Of a stretch of DNA of 64,000 bases, positions 8,220 to 17,029 are shown piece after piece. A program made the position numbers and the translations under genes. The notes beneath the pieces were generated by a model. It saw only the letters and a list, made by a program, of their open reading frames with translations, searched no databases and had not been told where the DNA came from. This DNA is from Sulfobacillus thermosulfidooxidans DSM 9293 (lineage in GTDB: Bacteria; Bacillota; Sulfobacillia; Sulfobacillales; Sulfobacillaceae): the NCBI RefSeq assembly GCF_900176145.1, contig NZ_FWWY01000001.1, positions 1,783,819-1,847,818 on the forward strand. Reading direction: 5' to 3'. The first letter of the stretch is position 1. Each line of letters starts with the position of its first letter.

Positions 8220-8435
8220 TTATTTCATGCCTAATTGTTGTTTAAGCCAGTAAGCTAAAATCTCGGTAGGACCTACACCATTTTGACGTGCTGTCTTTCG
8301 AAATTGATCAAACATCTGAAACACTTCCGTCCGGGCTTCGGCATGCCCCTCAGTAGGCTTGACTGAGACATGAATACCTTCAGGATTTTTTTCTATACTA
8401 AAGTCATAGCCAGCAAGACGCGTCTTGCGGATCAT
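8220..8435 (-). CDS. Small conserved-looking protein of unknown function
   Basis: The 71-residue product (starting MIRKTRLAGYDFSIEKNPEG) is highly charged, without membrane segments or Cys. It seems to have a short beta N-terminus and a helical C-terminus (VFQMFDQFRKTARQNGVGPT). AAAGGAGGG lies 7 bp before ATG 8435, strong evidence that it is translated. I do not recognise the family. It is next to the Spo0E-like pair and upstream of the tRNA operon. Confidence 0.6.
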   Translation of the reverse strand: MIRKTRLAGYDFSIEKNPEGIHVSVKPTEGHAEARTEVFQMFDQFRKTARQNGVGPTEILAYWLKQQLGMK

Positions 8436-8542
8436 AAAATTCCCTCCTTTTATCTTTGGGTTCATGAGGTCGACTGTTGATAATATTTAGTGTAGCATAG
8501 AAGATACTAAATCGTGTGAGATGATTTTGATACCTAGAGTTG

Positions 8543-8571
8543 TTGACATTTTGCGACTGGGTACCTATAAT
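8543..8571 (+). promoter_or_regulatory. Consensus sigma-A promoter of the tRNA operon
   Basis: TTGACA at 8543-8548 and TATAAT at 8566-8571 are separated by exactly 17 bp, a perfect housekeeping promoter. Transcription would start about 20 bp before the initiator tRNA at 8600. Confidence 0.9.
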
Positions 8572-8599
8572 GATCGTTGTGCATTGAAGACATATCTGC

Positions 8600-8676
<77 letters not shown>

Positions 8677-8677
8677 T

Positions 8678-8754
8678 GGCGGCGTAGCTCAGTTGGTTAG
8701 AGCACACGGTTCATACCCGTGATGTCGGTGGTTCGAATCCACCCGCCGCTACCA
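8678..8754 (+). tRNA. Elongator tRNA-Met (CAT)
   Basis: A 77-nt cloverleaf with acceptor GGCGGCG/CGCCGCT and anticodon loop TTCATAC in a CACGG/CCGTG stem. It closely resembles Bacillus elongator tRNA-Met rather than the lysidine-modified tRNA-Ile2. CCA is encoded. It lies one base after the initiator tRNA. Confidence 0.93.
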
Positions 8755-8763
8755 TAAATATGC

Positions 8764-8839
<76 letters not shown>

Positions 8840-8853
8840 GATGAAATTCAGAT

Positions 8854-8876
8854 ACCGCAATGAATTGCGGTTTTTT
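8854..8876 (+). terminator. Rho-independent terminator of the tRNA operon
   Basis: ACCGCAA and TTGCGGT form a 7-bp stem with a TGAA tetraloop, followed by a T-run. It starts 15 bp after tRNA-Lys. Confidence 0.9.
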
Positions 8877-9585
8877 ATTTTGCGGCTAAGGAAGGCCGAA
8901 AAATGGTTCACGGGTCCAAGAATAGACAATGCCACAAGCAATACATCACATGCCAAAACAGTAAGGATAGCGGAATAAGAGCTACGCATTACGGTTAGGT
9001 AGACTTTAACCGATAGTTCGAATCGAAGAATCCTGTGCGGGTCCGCCATTAACCCACATCATGGCTTGGGCTTCATAGTAGTCTGCATTTAAGTTTGTTA
9101 TGCTACAGCTTACTTCTGAGTGTTGCGTAACAAATGATTTTTCCCATGGTTGATCCCTATGGGAGGCGGCGTGGCTTGACCCAAATAAGTATTCCACCAA
9201 TTGCTTCCTCATACCAAAGATATGCTCGCGCTTGCAATTGCGCTGATAGGTTATACGATACAGAGCCCTTGGCATCTACAATATCAGTGGTTCCGTTGCG
9301 GATGTGGGGATTAGCGATATGAATGGGACACTTGAGGCTTGAGGCACAACAGCAGGAACGATAGGAGATGAATACTAAACGCAAGCATAACAGGGCTAGA
9401 AGAAGTAGCTCCAATGCCTAAAATGCTGGAAATGATCATTCCCACAAATAGTTGTTTGAATGAGCAGGTAGGTTGGGACTTTCATAAACATCTTCTCGTA
9501 ATGGCGTATATTGCTCATTTTTAAGCTTTGTCAGCTTCGGCATCCGGATCGTAAAGTCCTGCAAAGCTTTTCCAAATTTTTTCTG
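8877..9585. other. Decayed region after the tRNA operon
   Basis: No intact gene is visible. On the minus strand two frames (about 9414-9157 and 9275-9006) could be pieces of one small exported protein split by a frameshift near 9200: the first begins with a hydrophobic stretch and contains DAKGSVSYNLSAQLQARAYL, the second continues with QHSEVSCSITNLNADYYEAQ. This is speculative. Sequence between 9415 and 9585 shows nothing I can support. Confidence 0.3.
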
Positions 9586-9586
9586 A

Positions 9587-10264
9587 TCAATCTGGAACAT
9601 GCCCACAAAATACGTCATCAGGGATGGGGTGCGCATTGATCTCCAGTGAATCGACAATAATATCCCATTGACGCCCGTTAGACCCTTCGCTCGTCATCCG
9701 TCGACAAAACCCGGTGCGCCGATCGACCCACAGTTGAAAGACATTGCCGCAATCCGTAAGTTCTTGATCCCGGTTCCAGTCCACGGCTCACCAATCTTTT
9801 ATCAGGTCTGGAGTGCGTAGGGCTGCGCCTTGTGGATCTAATCCCGGTCCTGCGAGCAGGTGCACGATATCGTTTCCATATACCGCGTCCGGCAAGGGAG
9901 CGTACCATGTGTTCGCCGTCATCGCGAATGAGGCGACCCAGCGGGATTCAGCCATAGCCACAAATGGGCGTTCTCTTTGGGTGTTAGATAGGGGCGTCCC
10001 CACGATAAGGGATCTTGAGCAGTTAATTGCTGCGCCTGAGCCTCTTGAACCGTACCGGATCTTTTGAACACGATTGATGATGCGATGTTTGAGAAGTTGG
10101 TGGACGACATCACGATCGTTCTCCCGAATTTCGGTCAGCGATTGAATGTCATCATGTATGTGGCGAATTTTGTTGGATTCTGCATTGTGGCGTAGTGTAT
10201 TATTGAGTACAGACGTGATTGGTTTCCGTAAACGTTTTGATGGGTAGACTTTAACGTCAAGATG
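9587..10264 (-). pseudogene. Broken lipoprotein-carrier-like (LolA/RseB-type) gene
   Basis: One minus-strand frame is open from 10264 to 9587 except for a single TGA at 9788-9790. The part after the stop reads NVFQLWVDRRTGFCRRMTSE and ends SLEINAHPIPDDVF, the pattern of LolA/RseB-like periplasmic beta-sheet domains (a W-V-D-x-x-T-G strand and an N-x-P-I-P-D-x-x-F ending). The first 85 or so codons contain no usable start codon. A second frame (10113-9919, with DPLSWGRPYLTPKENAHLWL) may show that a frameshift near 9960 also occurred. I interpret it as a degraded gene; the family assignment is tentative. Confidence 0.45.
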
Positions 10265-10333
10265 CTAAGGTACTTATTGTAATTTGGGCATCAAGAATAT
10301 AAATCATGACTGAGGTATTATGTCATTAATGCA

Positions 10334-11335
10334 GTGAATCAGGAACATCGGGGAGAATGGACTGTGGACTCCGTAAGTGTAGTTATTCCTATTTACAATC
10401 AGGCACATCTCGTGGCGCGCACGATTGAATCATTAGCGGCTAATACCAGGCAACCAGATGAAATCATCATTGTTGATGACGGATCGACAGACGATGTACA
10501 AGAAGCCATTCAGTCATTTCAGACGAATAGTCCTTTTACTATCCGATTATTGAAAGTTCCCCACGGAGGACCAGGACGGGCACGGGAAGCTGGGTGGAAA
10601 GCGGCCCAGGGAACCATTGTTGCCTTTACCGATGCGGATGCCGTGCCCGCGCGGGATTGGTTAGAGCAGGGACTGAAAGGATTTACTGATCCACAGGTCG
10701 GTGGTGTTGAAGGTGCTGTGGAAAGTGGCGGCAATGCGACGATTTTTACCCATCAAGTTCATAATCGCTTTGGTCGGCAATTTATGACCGCTAATATGTT
10801 TTACCGCCGTTCTGTTATTGAAGCGGTTGGCGGCTTTAAATCGCCGTACCGAGAAGATTCTGATTTAGCTTTTTCGGTTTTAGGTGCCGGTTACCGAATT
10901 GTCTTTGTGCGCGATGCTGTTGTTTTTCATCCACCGAGGCAGGAAACCTGGTGGTTTTATTTTTCCAAGGCCCACCGAAAACGTTACGAAGGATTTCTCT
11001 TTCGCAATCATCCTGACATTGCCCCTCGGTATATTCCTCGGTTTCAACCCACGGAATTATTTATTGTTTTAGGCGAGTTATTGTCGTTGTTAAGCCTGTG
11101 GTTAGGATTATGGTCTTTGAGCGTCGGCCTTTTGTCCTTGCTAATTGGCTTACCCAAAAGATTAGCTGATTGGTTAGATGGCCGTAAATATAACGCACGT
11201 GATTACCTTACAGCATGGATTTTAACGCTATTTTTAGTCCCGGTAGAGTTTTATTACCACTGGTTAGGAATCTTAAAACCTCCCCCGATTCCTAAAGAAT
11301 TACGCAAATCCACTGTGAAACTGGAAAGTCACTAG
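10334..11335 (+). CDS. Family 2 glycosyltransferase with C-terminal membrane segments
   Basis: This 333-residue protein has a GT-A family 2 domain: VVIPIYNQAHLVARTIESL at the start, IIVDDGSTDD for nucleotide binding, and AFTDADAVPARDW with the metal-binding D-x-D. An ED motif in SPYREDSDLAF is the likely catalytic base region. Two hydrophobic stretches near residues 240-275 and 295-315 suggest membrane anchoring. The nucleotide sugar and acceptor cannot be told. GTG 10364 with GGGGAGA upstream is a plausible alternative start, since the domain begins right after it. A second glycosyltransferase follows 28 bp downstream. Confidence 0.85.
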   Translation: MNQEHRGEWTVDSVSVVIPIYNQAHLVARTIESLAANTRQPDEIIIVDDGSTDDVQEAIQSFQTNSPFTIRLLKVPHGGPGRAREAGWKAAQGTIVAFTDADAVPARDWLEQGLKGFTDPQVGGVEGAVESGGNATIFTHQVHNRFGRQFMTANMFYRRSVIEAVGGFKSPYREDSDLAFSVLGAGYRIVFVRDAVVFHPPRQETWWFYFSKAHRKRYEGFLFRNHPDIAPRYIPRFQPTELFIVLGELLSLLSLWLGLWSLSVGLLSLLIGLPKRLADWLDGRKYNARDYLTAWILTLFLVPVEFYYHWLGILKPPPIPKELRKSTVKLESH

Positions 11336-11363
11336 GCAATCGAAAGTTAACGAGGGGTGGAAT

Positions 11364-11963
11364 ATGGGTAACGGTAAAGTCGCTGTGACAATTCCGACGA
11401 TGGGTGCGACTCACTTAGTGGATACGTTGGCTAGTTTACCTCCGGGACTGCCTCTTTATCTTCGAGATAATCGTGAAGATAATTGGGGTGTGGCGAAAAG
11501 CTGGAATTGGGGAATTCGTCAAGCATTGAAGGATGGGGCACAGTATGTGTTAGTGCTTAACGATGACGTACGATTGGCACCAGGCTTCATCGATCGATTG
11601 GTGGAAGATTTGCAACGTGATAACGTGATCTTGGCTAGTGGAAGACCGGATCACGTCGAAGTGAGTCCACCCACTAGACGACTTGCCATGAGTGCCTTTT
11701 TGTGTGACCACCGACTTTTTGATGAAGTTGGCGAATTTGACGAATCGTTTTGGCCGGCTTATTTCGAGGACGATGATATGTTACAACGTATTCGTAATAC
11801 GAATCGCTGGAGAACATGGTTTGACAGTGAAGCGGTATTCCATCACTGGGTGAGTTCAACGATAAATGAGTTTCGAGCTATTCGGCGAATGAATCGGAGT
11901 TATTTCAAGCAAAATCGCGAGCGATTTTTTCAAAAGTGGGGTTTTTATCCGCGTGAGGAATAA
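11364..11963 (+). CDS. Family 2-like glycosyltransferase
   Basis: This 199-residue protein is a compact GT-A domain: AVTIPTMGATHLVDTLASL, VLVLNDDVRLAPGF with an N-D-D metal-binding motif, and FWPAYFEDDDMLQRI with the E-D-D acid motif. It resembles rhamnosyl- and galactosyl-transferase-like proteins that start VxIPTxG. There is no membrane segment. A GAGGGGTGG site precedes ATG 11364. With the upstream glycosyltransferase it probably modifies a surface polysaccharide or glycoprotein. Confidence 0.8.
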   Translation: MGNGKVAVTIPTMGATHLVDTLASLPPGLPLYLRDNREDNWGVAKSWNWGIRQALKDGAQYVLVLNDDVRLAPGFIDRLVEDLQRDNVILASGRPDHVEVSPPTRRLAMSAFLCDHRLFDEVGEFDESFWPAYFEDDDMLQRIRNTNRWRTWFDSEAVFHHWVSSTINEFRAIRRMNRSYFKQNRERFFQKWGFYPREE

Positions 11964-12208
11964 CGTGAAGATCAGGAATATGTAAGTTGTTATGCTCTTT
12001 ATCATGTTTCTTGCGTCATGATGAATTTGTGTTCGGAGGTATTTATCGTCCTCGCGACGAAGTGTTTCATCTAGTGTTCTGACACACACCAAGCTGACTG
12101 ATTCTTAAGCACGAAAAGAGTCTACGGTTTAAGAGATTCTCATGGTTGGCTAAACGGTTGGATACATTAATGTTTATTTTCTAGGGTTGAAAAAGATGGA
12201 GTGATGCT

Positions 12209-13159
12209 ATGATGTCGACCAACAAATCATTTCAGGGTTCTATCCCTTATTCGTTATCTGTGGCTCCACCTCCCATGGCGACCGAATTATTAATGAGCAA
12301 AATCGGGAGACTTCTGCAACAAGAAAATTTTAACTCTGCGTCATTGGAGGATCTGAACAAATTTTTATTGTCAGCGGAAGCACAAAAAATGCTTTCAGAA
12401 ATGGAAACGGACGAGCCTAAGGAAAAAGCTCGAGAACTGGTGATGCTGGCGTGGGAAAGCCAAAAACCGAGACGATATGAATTGGCAAAACAGGCTTTAT
12501 CCATGAATCCTCATTGTAGTGATGCCTATTTAATTTTAGCGGAAACTACCAATACATGGCGTAAGCAGAAAAGATATTTTGAACAAGCTGTCGTTGCTTC
12601 AGAGAATCTCATTTATGAATATCAAGAGCTAGCAAAACAAGATGAATCTCCTAATTCTTTATACGGCATTGTAGAAGTACGGCCGTGGTTTCGCGCCAAG
12701 CTGGCCATGGGGCGAATCTTGAGTGATGGTGGGTTGTTGGACGAAGCACGTGCGATATTTCTTGAAATCCTTAAGTGGGATCCTGAAGATCATTTGGGTG
12801 TGCGGTACGATTTAATCCGTGTCTTGCATGAGCAAGATGATCTGGATGAGCTTTCAGCTTTATTTGTTCAATTTGAAGACGACACAGGAACTTTCTTAGA
12901 ATATGAACGGTTGTGGCTTGCGATCCGTAGACAACGCGTGGATGCCGAAGAATACCTGCAGCGTGCTAAGCGGGCTAATCCCCATTTCTTGGCAATAGTG
13001 ATGGAACCGTACGAGAACGTCGATACCGAATTTATGACGATAGGAAGCCGAGAAGAAGCCGCTCTTTACTTTAATTTTTCTGCTTCTTGGTGGGGACAAG
13101 ATATAAACATTTTGAAATGGGTCATAGATCATTGGTCCAATCAATCAGCCTCGTCATAG
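12209..13159 (+). CDS. TPR-repeat protein, ST7-like
   Basis: This 316-residue helical protein contains at least three tetratricopeptide-like repeats: around residues 75-105 (YELAKQALSMNPHCSDAYLI), 155-200 (GGLLDEARAIFLEILKWDPE) and 200-250. The segment YGIVEVRPWFRAKLAMGRIL followed by DPEDHLGVRYDLIRVL is the conserved core of bacterial ST7-like TPR proteins, usually written LxETRPYMRAR...LNPxDNQGxRY. Such proteins are thought to be protein-interaction scaffolds; no function is established. It stands alone between decayed regions. Confidence 0.7.
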   Translation: MMSTNKSFQGSIPYSLSVAPPPMATELLMSKIGRLLQQENFNSASLEDLNKFLLSAEAQKMLSEMETDEPKEKARELVMLAWESQKPRRYELAKQALSMNPHCSDAYLILAETTNTWRKQKRYFEQAVVASENLIYEYQELAKQDESPNSLYGIVEVRPWFRAKLAMGRILSDGGLLDEARAIFLEILKWDPEDHLGVRYDLIRVLHEQDDLDELSALFVQFEDDTGTFLEYERLWLAIRRQRVDAEEYLQRAKRANPHFLAIVMEPYENVDTEFMTIGSREEAALYFNFSASWWGQDINILKWVIDHWSNQSASS

Positions 13160-14030
13160 AAGAAAAATCCTACCATTCATCATGATGTCGAATAAACCCG
13201 GTCTGATTGATGCAATGTGTATGAAAAAACTTGCTAGATCAGCCATTGGCGATTGGATATTATCGCGAACTAACTGGAGCCTACTCAGGCTATTCGTATT
13301 TCTTGATTGATCAACCACAAGATCACCTTGAGGGATAAAGAACCTATTTCTGTTAATCGGGGTCTCTACCTTAATGCGCTACGTCCGGGTAGAAGGGTGC
13401 CCTCTTATGCACCGCAACTCCTGTAGAACTCAGCGTGCGGATTTGCCGCACTTGGCTCTTCGACCAGAGATTTACAAAATGATGTACTTGGGCAAGGCAG
13501 TGTAAGGAATTGATAGCTTGGGCCGTTTCAACGGGAACCGTCGTAGGATGCTTAGGAGCGCTTCCTACTTCACCTGACTCTTTTGACTGCGCCGACGGAC
13601 CATACGGTACCAGTAACGCACGACCACATGGTAGAGTTGCTTTTGGCTCCGATAATTCCCGGCTATGCAAAAGTGAGAATTGTGGCCTTGCAAGAGTTGA
13701 TTGATGAGAAGCCTTGGGCTCATGAAGAATCTTATGCATTCACACGATTTCGGCCTACGCCCTCCCTGTCTGCGCTGCGTGGTCGGATCAAGACTCGGTG
13801 CAGATCCGCTGGCTAAGCTTTACTCTGACCACTATTGCAGGCGGTATGTGTTCCTTGAGCTTATAAGGTGCAACCGCCGATAACGCATTACGGGCGCCGA
13901 GAGACACTCATGAGCCGGATGTGCTGAAAAGGTTTGACGATAATAGATCTCTGTCAGATTATTATAGTGATAGTGCTCTTCCCGCCTAGCGCGCAAGCAA
14001 TGCGAACCCGGTGAGCATTGCCAGCATATT
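13160..14030. other. Gene-poor decayed region
   Basis: About 870 bp without an intact gene. Short frames on both strands are interrupted by stops, and none has a ribosome binding site with a recognisable product. Together with the abortive-infection remnant just downstream, it looks like a scar of lost accessory DNA. Confidence 0.4.
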
Positions 14031-14135
14031 ACCAAACCGCATTACGGACTGAACGAAAAAGTCATCAGCCAGTGGTTTCGGATCCTGGTGGCGGTGGGAA
14101 ATATCTGCGCTCACTTTGCCCGCCTGTATCGCTGA
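14031..14135 (+). pseudogene. Remnant of an Abi_2/AbiD-type abortive infection gene
   Basis: A plus-strand frame ending at TGA 14133-14135 reads HYGLNEKVISQWFRILVAVG followed by NICAHFARLYR. This matches the C-terminal signature of the Abi_2 (AbiD/AbiF) family, usually YGL...WL..L..VRN.CAHHARLWNR, whose R-N-x-x-A-H motif belongs to the HEPN nuclease fold. Here the R is replaced by G, the second His by F, and there is a premature stop. The upstream part of the gene is not recognisable. I regard it as the fossil of a phage-defence gene. Confidence 0.55.
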
Positions 14136-14590
14136 CCCCCACGTTTCCGCCTAAGATCTGTGATAACGGTCTGGCGTTCCGTAATGGATTCGCGGTTGAA
14201 GTATAGCCTGATGACTGAGAAATTGTGTTGATGGGAAAGAACACGTTATTACAATGTAAGAAAAATTCGGGGATGGATTAGCAAGATGATATTCCCAAAG
14301 CTCACCATAGATTTCTCTAGCTGAGTTGGACCTAGGTGCCAAGCTTTTTGTTTAATGAATAAAAATGCACAAATTATTCAGGTGACCATTTTCCTATGGG
14401 TCATTCTTTGTTAAGATGACAGCAAATTTCATTATGCTTTATAATGATTGTGAAGATGTCCCAAATTTCATTCATTCCTCTTGATTCTATTGATTCCATA
14501 AGTATACGGTGAAATAGAATATCGTTTAGGTTGTGAATGGCGTCTTCCCAGATCTGACATAAATCATCATTCGCATCGGAGGAGATTATT
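14136..14590. other. Intergenic region before the NCS1 permease
   Basis: No gene is visible. TGACC at 14383-14387 and GGTCA at 14399-14403 form an imperfect palindrome with an 11-bp spacer (outer bases TGACCAT/ATGGGTCA), a possible operator for the downstream catabolic genes. AT-rich DNA follows up to the strong GGAGGAG site of the permease. Confidence 0.35.
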
Positions 14591-16147
14591 GTGGCTCAAA
14601 AATCTGTTTCAGCAAAAGATCGCCGCGAAGATTATGCATTACGATATGTTCCGGAGAGTTTTCGCTTATGGCATTGGTCGAGTATTTTTAGTGTCTTTAT
14701 CGGGGTATCTACGGCCATGTTTTTTCTTGCGTGGGGTGGACAGTTAACCTTAGAATACGGCACTTGGCCAACAATTTGGGGTATGGTCTTTGGAGTGGTG
14801 TTAATTGGCTCTGTTGGGTTTTTCTTTAGTTGGGTTGGCAGTCGGACAGGTCTTGATAGTGATTTAATCACCCGGGGCAGTGGTTATGGATTTATGGGAT
14901 CAGCCATTGCGTCATTAGTGTATAGCTTTAATTATTTAATGTTCTTTGCCTTTGAAGGTTCCATACTTGTTGCAGCCCTTCAAGCAAGTGCTCCTCATGT
15001 CCCCGTTATTATCTGGGAGCTCTTGATTGGCGTAACGTTTTTGGTATTGGCTATTTGGGGAATGAGTTTTCTAAGTTGGCTGATGTGGATTACCTTGCCG
15101 ATTTATATTGTGGCGGTCTCGTTAGTATTTTATCATGCAGCACATGTTAGCCATCCCATTGCCTGGTTATCCTACAAGCCAGCAAAAGCTCCTTCGACGG
15201 TGGCAGGCCCGGTGTTTCTACAACTGGGAGCAACGGTTTTTGCACTGATTAGCATGGCTACACAAGGCGCGGATTTAGGCCGGTTTGTACGCAAAAAAGA
15301 TCAGTTAGTGGGATCTATTTTTAACGGTTATGTTGTGATGATTGTGACATTTTTAGGCGTTGTGCTATTAGGATCGTACTTCGGATTGGAATTTCATCAA
15401 ACCAATCCCGGGACATATTTTAGCAGTGTCTTGGGGATTGGCGGCATGCTGACCGTTATTATTACGCAGCTACGGATTAATACGATTAATGTCTACTCTG
15501 GGTCTTTAGCGTATTCTAACTTCTTTTCGCGTGTGTTTCATTTTACTCCGGGACGGCAATGGTGGGGAATTTTAACAGCGGTCTTAGGCACTTTGCTTAT
15601 GATGGGCAATATTTTCGCGCATATGTTACAAGTCCTAACGTTCGAGGGCGTATTTATTATTGCTTGGGCTATGAGCGTTGTATCCGACACCCTTTTTAAT
15701 AAGTGGCTTCTTAAGATTAATACCCGACCCTATGAATATAAACGGGCCTTTTTACCGCATTTCAACCCTGTCGGCGTAGGGACTTTGATCTTGGCGCTGG
15801 TAATCGCGGCTCCTTTGGCTTTTGGGGTTGCGGGACCACTTGGAGAAAATTTGGCGCCTTTTGTTTCGGCGGCATTGGGACTCATATTCCCTCCAGTGAT
15901 TGCTCTAGCCTTGAAAGGTCGCCCCTACCGGATCTCATCGACCGCACAGGTGCCGGTTACGAGCCAGCCAACGCTGGAATGTATTTTGTGCCACGAAGAA
16001 TTTGAGACCGTTGACATGGTCATTTGTCCGTTTCACGAGGGCGCTTTATGTTCGGTATGCTGTGGGTCTAATGCTCAGTGCCATGATGTCTGCAAAACCG
16101 AAGGTGTGATGGTACAGACGCTGACCGTAGAGCAACCTTCAAGCTAG
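14591..16147 (+). CDS. NCS1-family permease with Cys-rich C-terminal tail
   Basis: This 518-residue membrane protein has about twelve hydrophobic segments and the features of the nucleobase:cation symporter-1 family (purine, cytosine, allantoin, hydantoin uptake): an N-terminal R-x-x-x-x-P-E-x-F-R-x-W segment and an aromatic-rich core. The substrate is not predictable, though the neighbourhood suggests a cyclic amide. The last 50 residues are unusual: CILCHEEF, then CPFHEGALCSVCCGSNAQC and HDVC, a cytosolic module with about nine Cys and two His that probably binds zinc or iron. GTG 14591 follows GGAGGAG. Confidence 0.85.
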   Translation: MAQKSVSAKDRREDYALRYVPESFRLWHWSSIFSVFIGVSTAMFFLAWGGQLTLEYGTWPTIWGMVFGVVLIGSVGFFFSWVGSRTGLDSDLITRGSGYGFMGSAIASLVYSFNYLMFFAFEGSILVAALQASAPHVPVIIWELLIGVTFLVLAIWGMSFLSWLMWITLPIYIVAVSLVFYHAAHVSHPIAWLSYKPAKAPSTVAGPVFLQLGATVFALISMATQGADLGRFVRKKDQLVGSIFNGYVVMIVTFLGVVLLGSYFGLEFHQTNPGTYFSSVLGIGGMLTVIITQLRINTINVYSGSLAYSNFFSRVFHFTPGRQWWGILTAVLGTLLMMGNIFAHMLQVLTFEGVFIIAWAMSVVSDTLFNKWLLKINTRPYEYKRAFLPHFNPVGVGTLILALVIAAPLAFGVAGPLGENLAPFVSAALGLIFPPVIALALKGRPYRISSTAQVPVTSQPTLECILCHEEFETVDMVICPFHEGALCSVCCGSNAQCHDVCKTEGVMVQTLTVEQPSS

Positions 16148-16190
16148 TGCGTTTTCATCATGACATTGGCGAAAGGAGAGGCAAGTGACG

Positions 16191-16997
16191 ATGACGCATT
16201 TGGGTGCTCTTACTTCTCAAGAAGCCAGGGGACTTATTCGGGAAGGTCAGTGGGTTGGACCAACCTCGGGCATCGCATTAGGCTATGTGCAAGCAAATTT
16301 GGTCATCTTGCGCAAGGACATCGCTAGGGACTTTTACACGTTTTGCCAATTGAATCCAAGGCCCATGCCTTTACTAGACATGACTGAGCCTGGCGATCCT
16401 ATCCCGCGGAATGTGGCGAAAGACGCGGATTTACGAACAGACCTGCCTCGTTACCGCGTTTACCGGCAGGGAGTTTTAGTGGATGAACCGACTGATCTTC
16501 GGGCGTTGTGGGAAGATGATTTTGTAGCATTTGTATTGGGGTGCAGTTTTACCACAGAACATCAGCTCCTTGAACATGGTGTGCGTTTGCGTCACTTGGA
16601 ACAAGGACGTAACGTTCCCATGTTTAAGACCGCTATGCCGTGCCATGCCTCCCAATCGTTTCATGGACCGTTAGTCGTTTCCATGCGGCCCATTGAGCGC
16701 ACTCAAGTCTCCCTCGCCGAGGAAATCACGAGTCACTATCCTTTAGCACATGGCGGACCGATTCACATTGGGGATCCGGCTGTTCTCGGGATTGCTGACA
16801 TTTGTCATCCTGATTACGGAGATGCGATCGAATTACAAGATAACGAGGTACCGGTGTTTTGGGCTTGCGGAGTGACTCCGCAAGCCGTTATTCAAGAGAT
16901 GGCGCCAGATATCGCCATTACCCACGCCCCGGGTCATATGTTTATTACGGATTTGCGAGATGATCAAATTCGTGATAGGAGATCCCTGTTTCATTAA
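16191..16997 (+). CDS. DUF1445/YcsI-family putative hydro-lyase (D-glutamate cyclase-like)
   Basis: This protein of about 268 residues matches the DUF1445 (UPF0317) family over its full length: an N-terminal ARGLIREGQWVGPTSGIA, then CQLNPRPMPLLDMTEPGDP, VLGCSFTTEHQLLEHGV, and a C-terminal ITHAPGHMFITDL. Members are annotated as putative hydro-lyases, and the related human protein has D-glutamate cyclase activity. It lies in an operon-like run with HyuA and HyuB, whose family includes 5-oxoprolinase, so D-glutamate/5-oxoproline turnover is a reasonable guess. ATG 16191 lies after AAAGGAGAG; GTG 16185 is the alternative start. Confidence 0.85.
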   Translation: MTHLGALTSQEARGLIREGQWVGPTSGIALGYVQANLVILRKDIARDFYTFCQLNPRPMPLLDMTEPGDPIPRNVAKDADLRTDLPRYRVYRQGVLVDEPTDLRALWEDDFVAFVLGCSFTTEHQLLEHGVRLRHLEQGRNVPMFKTAMPCHASQSFHGPLVVSMRPIERTQVSLAEEITSHYPLAHGGPIHIGDPAVLGIADICHPDYGDAIELQDNEVPVFWACGVTPQAVIQEMAPDIAITHAPGHMFITDLRDDQIRDRRSLFH

Positions 16998-17029
16998 GCC
17001 GAAGGCTAAAGCGTGAAGGATGATAACAG

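Noticed and set aside
9005-9055. A stretch resembling the 3' end of a tRNA (GTTCGAATC ... GGTCCGCCA), possibly an attachment site of a lost element beside the tRNA operon.
   Set aside because: The TpsiC-like and acceptor-like parts do not pair with any 5' half, and the match to the tRNA-Lys end is too short.
9788-9790. In-frame TGA as a possible selenocysteine codon.
   Set aside because: No SECIS-like hairpin follows, the surrounding protein is not a known selenoprotein family, and the gene also lacks a start codon, so simple decay explains it better.
13371-13739. A 122-codon minus-strand frame in the decayed region.
   Set aside because: It has no recognisable domain, no ribosome binding site and a composition unlike the real genes nearby.
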